A stretch of DNA of 64,000 nucleotides from Roseovarius sp. EL26 (lineage in GTDB: Bacteria; Pseudomonadota; Alphaproteobacteria; Rhodobacterales; Rhodobacteraceae). Of this stretch, positions 19,024 through 25,608 are shown in pieces. How positions within the stretch are numbered: position 1 is the stretch's first letter; each line of letters opens with the position of its first letter. The position numbers and the translations under genes are program-made. The stretch covers positions 1,661,606 through 1,725,605 of the forward strand of contig NZ_OUMZ01000007.1 of the NCBI RefSeq assembly GCF_900327775.1, read 5' to 3'. Under the pieces are notes generated by a model, which was not told the origin of the DNA, ran no database searches, and worked only from the letters and a program-made list of their open reading frames with translations.

Positions 19024-19517
19024 TATTGCCCCACTAACTGACGCGTAAACGATTGCGAGCGGGTATTGTCACCGACAAAAATCGACATAAAACGGTTTTT
19101 GATATCAGGATAGGCAAGGGTACAAGTGCGTCGGCCATTCCGCCAGAATCTGATGCGATCTGGCCCATCGGATACGGCCAGATATCGATCACCTTTATTC
19201 ACATCGTAAAAACAGCGCATTAGACCATCACGAAGTGGTAGAGGGCTCCCCAGTCGATCAAATTCCCGCAATGTCGACCCGACAAGTTCTTTTTGTTTGA
19301 TGTTGCGTTTATAGGTTAACTCAATCGCGAAATCACTTTGCCAACTTAGTGGCGCTCCGTTAGCGGTGAACAGTCTTGCGTGGTAGATGGGTAGCCCAAT
19401 ATAGCGAAAGGTCGCCTGACCACGCTGTTCGGCATCAGGCAATATATCGTCCACCGGAGTGGCCGAGACCAACCCGGCAGCCAAAATAATTCCCAATGCC
19501 AGAATTCCTCTAAGCAT
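19023..19517 (-). CDS. chalcone isomerase-like exported protein
   Basis: 164 residues from the ATG at 19517. A signal peptide ends near LVSA-TPVDD. The mature part shows QRGQATFRYIGLPIYHARLFTANG, IELTYKRNIKQKELV, FYDVNKGDRYLA and FMSIFVGDN, the pattern of bacterial chalcone-isomerase-fold (fatty acid-binding) proteins. True isomerase activity is not expected; the fold binds fatty acids in plants. It overlaps the CFA-type gene by 8 nt and the MFS gene by 1 nt. Confidence 0.75.
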   Translation of the reverse strand: MLRGILALGIILAAGLVSATPVDDILPDAEQRGQATFRYIGLPIYHARLFTANGAPLSWQSDFAIELTYKRNIKQKELVGSTLREFDRLGSPLPLRDGLMRCFYDVNKGDRYLAVSDGPDRIRFWRNGRRTCTLAYPDIKNRFMSIFVGDNTRSQSFTRQLVGQ

Positions 19518-20697
19518 GTTCCAGCTCGACCTGAACAACGTTGGTGTGATTGATGGCAAAGGCGGCAGTACAGCTTTCCAGATAATACACCCAATTGCGA
19601 AAGAACGTATCGCTGTAACCCATTTCAGTTATACGGCCTTTTTGCGATTTCAGGGTATCAGCCCATGTTCTACAAGTCTTGGCGTAATCCTGACCAAAGG
19701 CGAATGAGTCGGTTACTTTCAATCCAGCCATCTGGGCTTGATCGGCTATTACGCTATCAGACAGCAGCATGCCCCCCGGAAACACATATTGGCGAATAAA
19801 ATCAGAAGTTGTTCGATACGTTTCAAAGAAACTGTCCGGAACAGTGATGACCTGAAGAACCACACGACCGCCTTCTGCTAGGTTACGTTTGAGGGCGGCG
19901 AAATAACTGGGCCAGTAACGTTCCCCGACGGCTTCGATCATTTCGATTGAAACGATGTTGTCGTAACGGCCTTCGACATCCCGGTAATCTTGGCGCACGA
20001 TATTTGCACGTCCATCGAGGCGGCATTCTGCATAGCTGTGCTGATTATGCGATATAGTGATACCGGTTACATTGCGGCCCTGATCAGCGGCGCGTTCTGC
20101 AAAACCACCCCAACCGCAGCCAATCTCAAGCAGATCTTGTCCATCCGTCAAACGTGAAAGCACGCGGTCATTTTTTCGCTTTTGAGCACGGTAAAGATCG
20201 TTATCACCTTCCACGTACAGTCCCGAAGAATAGGTCATGCCTTCATCCAACCAGAGTTGATAAAATTCATTTCCAACGTCGTAATGAGAGCGGATGTTCT
20301 TGCCCGCACCCTTGCGGGAATTGGCACGCAATACGGTGTCTATCAGTCTGAACTTGGCCAAATTGAATGCGCTGGCCTTGTCGTAATTAGTAAGGTGATG
20401 GCGGTTTTTCATCGCCATGGACACGAAACCTTCCACCGAAGGTGTGTCCCATAGATCTTGAACGTAGGCCTCGCCAAGCCCAACTTGCCCATGCGCCGCC
20501 AAAGCGGATACCGCCGACCAATCTTTGATGGTCAGTTCCTGTTCTTCTCCGGCAGTCCCAAATTTATAACGCTCTCCTTCAGGGGTTCGGACAGTCAATT
20601 GCCCGTCACGCAGGTGCTCGCAAGTTGACAGGAATTTCGTTTTCAGGGCTTTGTCTGTGAGTAGCAATTTCGAGGCCTTTCGCTTGTTTCTTGTCAT
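19510..20697 (-). CDS. cyclopropane-fatty-acyl-phospholipid synthase-type methyltransferase
   Basis: About 395 residues. The CFA/mycolic acid methyltransferase core has KNIRSHYDVGNEFYQLWLD near residue 150, MTYSSGLY, the SAM loop LLEIGCGWGGFAERAAD near residue 205, GITISHNQ and EMIEAVGERYW with its active-site Glu. It methylates unsaturated acyl chains of membrane phospholipids. In Rhodobacter sphaeroides a homologue in the RpoE-ChrR neighbourhood is needed for methylated furan fatty acids (UfaM-type). The start is uncertain: ATG 20697 overlaps the upstream gene by 92 nt and lacks a clear ribosome site; a TTG at 20667 is an alternative. Confidence 0.88.
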   Translation of the reverse strand: MTRNKRKASKLLLTDKALKTKFLSTCEHLRDGQLTVRTPEGERYKFGTAGEEQELTIKDWSAVSALAAHGQVGLGEAYVQDLWDTPSVEGFVSMAMKNRHHLTNYDKASAFNLAKFRLIDTVLRANSRKGAGKNIRSHYDVGNEFYQLWLDEGMTYSSGLYVEGDNDLYRAQKRKNDRVLSRLTDGQDLLEIGCGWGGFAERAADQGRNVTGITISHNQHSYAECRLDGRANIVRQDYRDVEGRYDNIVSIEMIEAVGERYWPSYFAALKRNLAEGGRVVLQVITVPDSFFETYRTTSDFIRQYVFPGGMLLSDSVIADQAQMAGLKVTDSFAFGQDYAKTCRTWADTLKSQKGRITEMGYSDTFFRNWVYYLESCTAAFAINHTNVVQVELEHA

Positions 20698-21949
20698 TGA
20701 GCAGTCGAACAATACGCATCGCGCTTGCGATTCCGTCTTCGTGGAAACCATGCCGGTTCCATGCACCGGCAAACCAAGTATTGTTCTCGCCTTGCATGTT
20801 TTGAATCTGTTTTTGTGCTTGCAAAGCGGCCTGATCAAATACCGGATGCGCATAATCAACTTGATCGTATATCTTGTCTGCCGGGATTTCCGTTGAGGGA
20901 TTCAGCGTTACAAACAAGGGATCATTCATCGGAATGTTTTGTAATTTGTTCATCCAATAGGTGACGCCAATCGCTCCCTCTTGCGATCGATAGCTCCAAC
21001 TTGACCAACAATCGCGCCGTTTTGGCATCTGGGTATCATCACAGTGCAAAACAGCCTTGTTCATCTGATACCGGATGCTGCTCAATGCTGTGACTTCTGC
21101 TGGCGTAGCGCCAGCCCCCAGAATCGAAAGCACTTGGTCCGAATGGCAGGCAAAAATTACGTCATCAAATTTCTGAACTTCATTCTGACCCGCCCAAACA
21201 GACACGCCATCCTTACCTCGGTGGACCTTACCAACAGAAATGCCTGTTTTGATGTCGCAGCCTCTTGAAAGCAGTGCGGTCTCTAGTCGGCGCACGTATT
21301 CAACACTGCCGCCTTTGACTGTCCACCACTGATGCTGATTGCTGCCGGCAAGCAATGCGTGATTTCGGAAAAATCTGACCAAAGAGCGGGCTGGAAATTG
21401 ATCAATTTCAGATGTTGGCGTGGACCAGATCGCACCACACATTGGCATCAGATAGTATTCTGTGAACCATTTACTTAATTTGAGCTCTTCGACCAGTTCA
21501 CCAATCGATTTACTGTCATCTTTGGCCGCGCCCTCAGCATGGCGACCAAATCGAATGATGTCCAAGATCATGCGATAATACTTTGGCCTCAGAAAATTTC
21601 GGCGCTGCGCGATGATGGCGCGCAAGCTATTGAGACCATACTCTAAACGCCCATTGTCAATGCTCGCGCCGAAACTCATTTCACTTTTGATCACAGGCAC
21701 TTCAAGCTTACGAAATAGCCGGGTCAAATAGGGATACGTCACATAGTTGAACACTATGAACCCCGTATCGACAGGTTGATCCCCATGTTTTCCAGCCATA
21801 ACCGTCCGCGCGTGCCCACCCAATCGGGCAGCAGATTCATAAATCGTAATATCGTGATGCGGGGCCAGATAATAAGCAGCAGACAAGCCTGAAATTCCAC
21901 CACCAACAATCGCGATTTTCTTTCGGGGCAGCGGCGATTGATCGAACAT
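20606..21949 (-). CDS. FAD-dependent oxidoreductase (amine oxidase-like)
   Basis: 447 residues. The N-terminal dinucleotide fold is IAIVGGGISGLSAAYYLA (residues 12-29) with the ESAARLGGHA continuation. DTGFIVFNYVTYPYL follows near residue 62, MPMCGAIWSTP near residue 165 and a C-terminal GAWNRHGFHEDGIASA. This is the FAD/NAD(P)-binding family usually paired with CFA-type methyltransferases and DUF1365. In the furan fatty acid pathway it is a candidate for the oxygen-dependent step. The ATG at 21949 has GAGG 5 nt upstream and leads the operon behind an RpoE-type promoter at 21982-22008. Confidence 0.88.
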   Translation of the reverse strand: MFDQSPLPRKKIAIVGGGISGLSAAYYLAPHHDITIYESAARLGGHARTVMAGKHGDQPVDTGFIVFNYVTYPYLTRLFRKLEVPVIKSEMSFGASIDNGRLEYGLNSLRAIIAQRRNFLRPKYYRMILDIIRFGRHAEGAAKDDSKSIGELVEELKLSKWFTEYYLMPMCGAIWSTPTSEIDQFPARSLVRFFRNHALLAGSNQHQWWTVKGGSVEYVRRLETALLSRGCDIKTGISVGKVHRGKDGVSVWAGQNEVQKFDDVIFACHSDQVLSILGAGATPAEVTALSSIRYQMNKAVLHCDDTQMPKRRDCWSSWSYRSQEGAIGVTYWMNKLQNIPMNDPLFVTLNPSTEIPADKIYDQVDYAHPVFDQAALQAQKQIQNMQGENNTWFAGAWNRHGFHEDGIASAMRIVRLLNDKKQAKGLEIATHRQSPENEIPVNLRAPA

Positions 21950-21981
21950 ATAAACCTCGTTTGGTAACTCTTTGTTGTAAA

Positions 21982-22008
21982 TTACGGCTCTCTAAGAGAT
22001 TTGGATCA
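21982..22008 (-). promoter_or_regulatory. RpoE-type promoter of the lipid operon
   Basis: Read on the minus strand: TGATCC (22008-22003), a 16-nt spacer and CGTAA (21986-21982). The motif recurs with the same spacing before the DUF1365 and rpoE genes. It is placed 33 nt before the FAD oxidoreductase start. Confidence 0.8.
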
Positions 22009-22038
22009 TAAAAAGTTTAGAATTTTTAATGAGATGAG

Positions 22039-22065
22039 TGATCCGAAAGTTACTTTCTAACGTAT
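22039..22065 (+). promoter_or_regulatory. RpoE-type promoter of DUF1365-SDR
   Basis: TGATCC (22039-22044), 16-nt spacer, CGTAT (22061-22065). Only 10 nt separate it from the ATG at 22076, so the transcript would have a leader of a few bases at most. Confidence 0.82.
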
Positions 22066-22075
22066 TGTACTCACT

Positions 22076-22849
22076 ATGATTGATCATATTCAGGGCCAAA
22101 CTTATCATGCGCGTCGCGGATCGTTGAAAAACGCGTTCCGCTATGGCGTGGATTTTGTGATTTGTGATTTAGAGAACTCGACATCACCCGGGCTATTTTC
22201 GCGTAACAAATTCAACTTATGGTCGCTGTGGGATCACAAGCACGGCGGGCCACGCGGCAAAGGTACAGGTGTGGAGTGGTTCAAAGGCGTGTTGAGAGAA
22301 CACGACTTCCCTGTTGAAGGGGCCACGCTCATTTTGCTGACACAGCCCAGTTTCTTATGGTTCCACTTTAACCCGGTCAGTTTCTGGATCGCCCTACGCG
22401 GCAGTCAGCCATGTGCGATTGTGGCTGAAGTCAATAACACGTTTGGGCATCGGCATTGCTACTTTTGTTCGCATGATGATTTCAGCCCAATACTGAAAAA
22501 CCATACTTTGAGTGCCTCAAAACTGATGCATGTTTCGCCATTTCAAAAGGTATCGGGACAATATTCCTTTAATTTTGACATCACAGACACCGCTATCGAC
22601 ATTCGAATCTTGTTTGAAGATGAGGCTCAGGGCGTGCTTGCCACTCTCAGTGGGTTAAGACGGCCTGCAACCAATGCAACACTGCTTTGGTCGGCACTGC
22701 GCCGCCCATTCGGCGCAGCACGGGTTGTGGCGCTGATCTACTGGCAGGCCTTAATACTTTGGCTTAAGCGTGCGCCCTTCACTCCAAAACCAGCACCACC
22801 AGAGCCATTGCTATCGGACAGCGACGATTTCAAAGGGACCAAGGCGTGA
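22076..22849 (+). CDS. DUF1365 protein
   Basis: 257 residues, start IDHIQGQTYHARRGSLKNAFRY as expected for DUF1365, with FSRNKFNLWSLWDHKHGG, LTQPSFLWFHFNPVSFWI and a following VAEVNNTFGHRHCYF. The family occurs with FAD oxidoreductases and CFA-type methyltransferases and is probably involved in lipid modification; the reaction is not known. It has no signal peptide. No Shine-Dalgarno is visible, which agrees with a near-leaderless transcript. The stop overlaps the GTG of the next gene. Confidence 0.88.
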   Translation: MIDHIQGQTYHARRGSLKNAFRYGVDFVICDLENSTSPGLFSRNKFNLWSLWDHKHGGPRGKGTGVEWFKGVLREHDFPVEGATLILLTQPSFLWFHFNPVSFWIALRGSQPCAIVAEVNNTFGHRHCYFCSHDDFSPILKNHTLSASKLMHVSPFQKVSGQYSFNFDITDTAIDIRILFEDEAQGVLATLSGLRRPATNATLLWSALRRPFGAARVVALIYWQALILWLKRAPFTPKPAPPEPLLSDSDDFKGTKA

Positions 22850-23571
22850 GCAAGTTCGCAGGAAAAACCTATTGGCTTGTGGGTGCAAGCGAAGGACTGG
22901 GGCGCGCGTTGGCAAAAGAGCTGAGCGATGCTGGCGCATATTTGGTTTTATCAGCGCGGAATGCAGAACGATTGGACGAGCTGTCATCAGCGTTACAAAA
23001 CACACGCGCTTTACCCCTGGATGTCACTGACCACGAAGCCGTGCGCGCAGCAGCAGGCACAGTAGGCGAAATTGACGGCGTGATATATAATGCTGGTGCC
23101 TATGAGCCAATGTCGACAGCACACTGGGACACGCAGGCAGCCATAAAAATGTGCAGCGTCAATTATACCGGGGCGTTGCACGTTCTTGGTGAATGTTTAC
23201 CGCGTTTCTTGGCACGTGGCAAAGGCGATATCACTTTGATCGGTTCGCTTGCTGGCTATCGCGGCTTGCCAGCTGCAATTGGATACGGCCCTTCAAAGGC
23301 AGCACTGATCAGCTTGGCCGAAACTATGCGCCATGATCTCAAAGGGACAGGTATTATCGTAAGGATTGTTAATCCGGGCTTCATCAAAACGCGTTTAACG
23401 AACAAAAATGGCTTTCATATGCCAATGCTCATGACACCGGAACGAGCCGCACGACATGTGCTGCGTACTATGAAGTTAAGAAGATTTCGCACTGATTTTC
23501 CGGCGCCATTTTCATGGTTCATACGGCTGCTGAACTACTTGCCCGATTACATCATTTATCGTGGTAAGTGA
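22846..23571 (+). CDS. short-chain dehydrogenase/reductase
   Basis: 241 residues with GTG start overlapping DUF1365 (GTGA). The cofactor loop is GASEGLGRA near residue 13, then NAG, a catalytic Ser in IGSLAGY near residue 130 and YGPSK with the catalytic Tyr and Lys. LDVT points to NAD(P) binding. The C-terminal tail is hydrophobic/basic and may touch the membrane. In the RpoE lipid locus it may reduce or oxidise a fatty acid intermediate; this is inference from position. Confidence 0.87.
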   Translation: MSKFAGKTYWLVGASEGLGRALAKELSDAGAYLVLSARNAERLDELSSALQNTRALPLDVTDHEAVRAAAGTVGEIDGVIYNAGAYEPMSTAHWDTQAAIKMCSVNYTGALHVLGECLPRFLARGKGDITLIGSLAGYRGLPAAIGYGPSKAALISLAETMRHDLKGTGIIVRIVNPGFIKTRLTNKNGFHMPMLMTPERAARHVLRTMKLRRFRTDFPAPFSWFIRLLNYLPDYIIYRGK

Positions 23572-23590
23572 GTAGACCCTATTAGGGTAC

Positions 23591-24226
23591 TCATATCCGG
23601 AATATAGGTTGCAATAATCTTGGTACCCACGCATTGAATCGTAGAGGGGCATCTGTTGCCGCGAGACAAATACATGGTGCGCCTTCATTCGCTATTGGAG
23701 TGTGATCAAGATCTTCAGTGGCCACTTCAACATCACCCGTGCCGAACCGTCCCGTCTGATCGCTAAAGCTTCCTTGTAAAACCAAAGTCAGCTCCAGGCC
23801 ATTATGGCCATGATCTGGGACAGCTTGCCCCGGTGGAATGTACAAAAGCCGCACGGAGCCCTGATCATTCGCTGCCAGAATATCCTGACGCACGCCCATG
23901 CCCAGCTTTTTCCAGCGAGGTTCCTTTCCCTTCATGGCCTCCACGACAGGGCCAGGGTAAACACCTTTGCGCTCAAAAACCGGTTTCGGCGTAAAAGGCG
24001 CATCAAGCTGCGCAAACAGGCTATCTTTCAGTGTGCTAGATACGGCAACGCTGCCGGCACCTTCCATTATGGCACCGCCCACAACCTGATGCGCCTCCAA
24101 TGCTACCCGGCATTCATCACAAAGTGACACATGGCTGGCGACAACGATTGCGAACGCATGTGGAAGGTTGCCCGCCGCATAAGCGGCCAATATATGGTCG
24201 GGGATATGATGGGTAATGTTGGTCAT
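23591..24226 (-). CDS. chrR: zinc anti-sigma factor ChrR
   Basis: 211 residues. The N-terminal zinc anti-sigma domain has HH at 6-7 and SHVSLCDEC with His32, Cys36 and Cys39, matching the four zinc ligands of R. sphaeroides ChrR. The C-terminal cupin domain (about 100-195) has VPDHGHNGLELTLVL with metal-type His residues and a later His in DLDHTP. ChrR holds RpoE inactive and releases it under singlet oxygen stress. The stop of rpoE directly precedes its ATG, so both are made together. Confidence 0.93.
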   Translation of the reverse strand: MTNITHHIPDHILAAYAAGNLPHAFAIVVASHVSLCDECRVALEAHQVVGGAIMEGAGSVAVSSTLKDSLFAQLDAPFTPKPVFERKGVYPGPVVEAMKGKEPRWKKLGMGVRQDILAANDQGSVRLLYIPPGQAVPDHGHNGLELTLVLQGSFSDQTGRFGTGDVEVATEDLDHTPIANEGAPCICLAATDAPLRFNAWVPRLLQPIFRI

Positions 24227-24859
24227 TTACCGAAGCCCCTTTAATTCATGTCTCAAGCGTTCCAGACCCAGCCGGATGCGCGATTTTACTGTCCCCATTG
24301 GCAACCCAGTTTGGGCGCTGATTTCTTGATGTGTCAGCTCTCCAAGATAGGCTTTTTCAATCATAAGTTTTTGCTCTTCGTTCAAGTGCTCAAGTGCCTG
24401 CTTGAGTTTTCCTGTTTCCTGTTCCAAAGCAACGACCTGACCAACATCTGGTTCATCGTTGTATTCAACTGATAATTCTTCAGGAACGGGCCTGTTTTCC
24501 TTGCGCATCATATCAATCTGACGATTGCGAGCGATCTGATAGATCCATGCAGATACCTGGGCGCGATGAGGATCAAACATGTAAGCTTTCCGCCAGATGG
24601 TGAGCATCACTTCTTGCACGACTTCCTCGGCTTGTTGCGAAGACACGCCAGAACGGTTTACAAACGCCTTGAGCCGGGGAGCGTAAAAATCAAATAGCTC
24701 TGAAAACGCCTGCTTATCTCGGCGATCCCGAACCGCCAGCATCCATCGTGTCTGCTGAGAAATTTCTGTTTTATGTTCAGACACGCGTTTTTGCTTTCGC
24801 TTGAGCGCTACAGGCAATGCCTGTTTGGTTGAGGAAATATCTAGTTCGAGTGTAAACAT
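24227..24859 (-). CDS. rpoE: ECF sigma factor RpoE
   Basis: Up to 210 residues. Region 2 lies at about 55-115 (FSELFDFYAPRLKAFV, AEEVVQEVMLTIWRKA, WIYQIARNRQIDMMRK). Region 4 lies at about 145-205 (LNEEQKLMIEKAYLGELTHQEISAQTGLPMGTVKSRI). Paired with ChrR, it directs the singlet-oxygen response in Rhodobacterales. The first ATG (24859) is only 7 nt from the -10 element, so it would be nearly leaderless. A GTG at 24784 gives 185 residues and a normal leader and may be the true start. Confidence 0.92.
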   Translation of the reverse strand: MFTLELDISSTKQALPVALKRKQKRVSEHKTEISQQTRWMLAVRDRRDKQAFSELFDFYAPRLKAFVNRSGVSSQQAEEVVQEVMLTIWRKAYMFDPHRAQVSAWIYQIARNRQIDMMRKENRPVPEELSVEYNDEPDVGQVVALEQETGKLKQALEHLNEEQKLMIEKAYLGELTHQEISAQTGLPMGTVKSRIRLGLERLRHELKGLR

Positions 24860-24866
24860 ATCAAGA

Positions 24867-24893
24867 ATACGATGTGACTCAAAACATGGATCA
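24867..24893 (-). promoter_or_regulatory. RpoE-type autoregulatory promoter of rpoE-chrR
   Basis: On the minus strand: TGATCC (24893-24888), 16-nt spacer, CGTAT (24871-24867). Identical in spacing to the other two sites, which implies positive autoregulation of rpoE. Confidence 0.82.
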
Positions 24894-25019
24894 CTATTGT
24901 AAATTTTTTACCTAAAGTTCTTTCTTGCGCTCATTGGTGAGCAAAAGCAGCATGAGGCGCCAACGTACATTTGTTGTTATGATAAGACTTGCGCTTGTAT
25001 GTTCGTATATTTTGGTTTG

Positions 25020-25370
25020 AATGAATTGTGGTGGCGTAACGGTAATATTCTGCCTTGGTAATCGCAGAATCGTTCACCGTGAAGGTCTGCTATTCCCCGA
25101 CATGTCAGAACAGCTCTCAGTTGCAGCGAACGTCCGGTTTCCCCAGAGGTGTAAATTGACTATGTCTGCTTTGGGCTGGAAGCAGTCCTTTGTTCGAATA
25201 AGGCAAACGGCAGTTTGTCCGTAGAACCGGCCTTCTGCTCCACTCCAGCCTGACAATTGCAAGACGTTGGGCATCGTAAACATTGATTGTAAATCTCTGG
25301 AATAAAAACCCCACGCATTCGGCATACCACTGTTATGGTTATTTCGGGATCCACGGAGCATGTCGCGCAA
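25020..25370. repeat. probable degenerate dispersed repeat
   Basis: The stretch from rpoE to ccoS has no supported gene. Both strands carry short frames, and the translated fragments MSALGWKQSF (plus) and QPKADI (minus) resemble the spurious proteins encoded by dispersed intergenic repeats common in Rhodobacterales and Rhizobiales genomes. That link is from memory. No transposase or terminal inverted repeats are visible. The most repeat-like part is about 25120-25230. Confidence 0.4.
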
Positions 25371-25393
25371 GCTCCTCAGCGGAGGCTGCCATT

Positions 25394-25443
25394 AAATTTA
25401 CGTACATAACCCGCGTACAACATGTACAGGCTGTACCAAATTT
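25394..25443 (-). repeat. GTAC-array element, copy B
   Basis: A 50-bp element closed at both ends by AAATTT (25394-25399 and 25438-25443). It contains four GTAC at 25402, 25415, 25424 and 25433. Read on the minus strand the spacings are 9, 9 and 13, as in the plus-strand copy at 50765-50810. It begins 3 nt after the ccoS stop. Confidence 0.7.
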
Positions 25444-25445
25444 CC

Positions 25446-25604
25446 TTATGGTTTCGGCTGATCATCCCAATCGTCATTCAAGATACGATTGGCGTTACCT
25501 TTGGGGTCATCATATTGATCTGAGCGCACGGTGTAGACAAACGCCAGCAGGCCTACCCCGCCTAGAACCAGTGAAATCGGAATGAGATACACAAGGATAT
25601 TCAT
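25446..25604 (-). CDS. ccoS: cbb3 oxidase assembly protein CcoS
   Basis: A 52-residue protein. One transmembrane helix (about 3-25) is followed by the conserved cytoplasmic tail with VRSDQYDDPKGNANRIL and an acidic DDWDDQP end. CcoS is needed for cofactor insertion into cbb3 oxidase. AAGG lies 7 nt before the ATG, and the gene starts 4 bp after ccoI. Confidence 0.92.
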   Translation of the reverse strand: MNILVYLIPISLVLGGVGLLAFVYTVRSDQYDDPKGNANRILNDDWDDQPKP

Positions 25605-25608
25605 AGAC

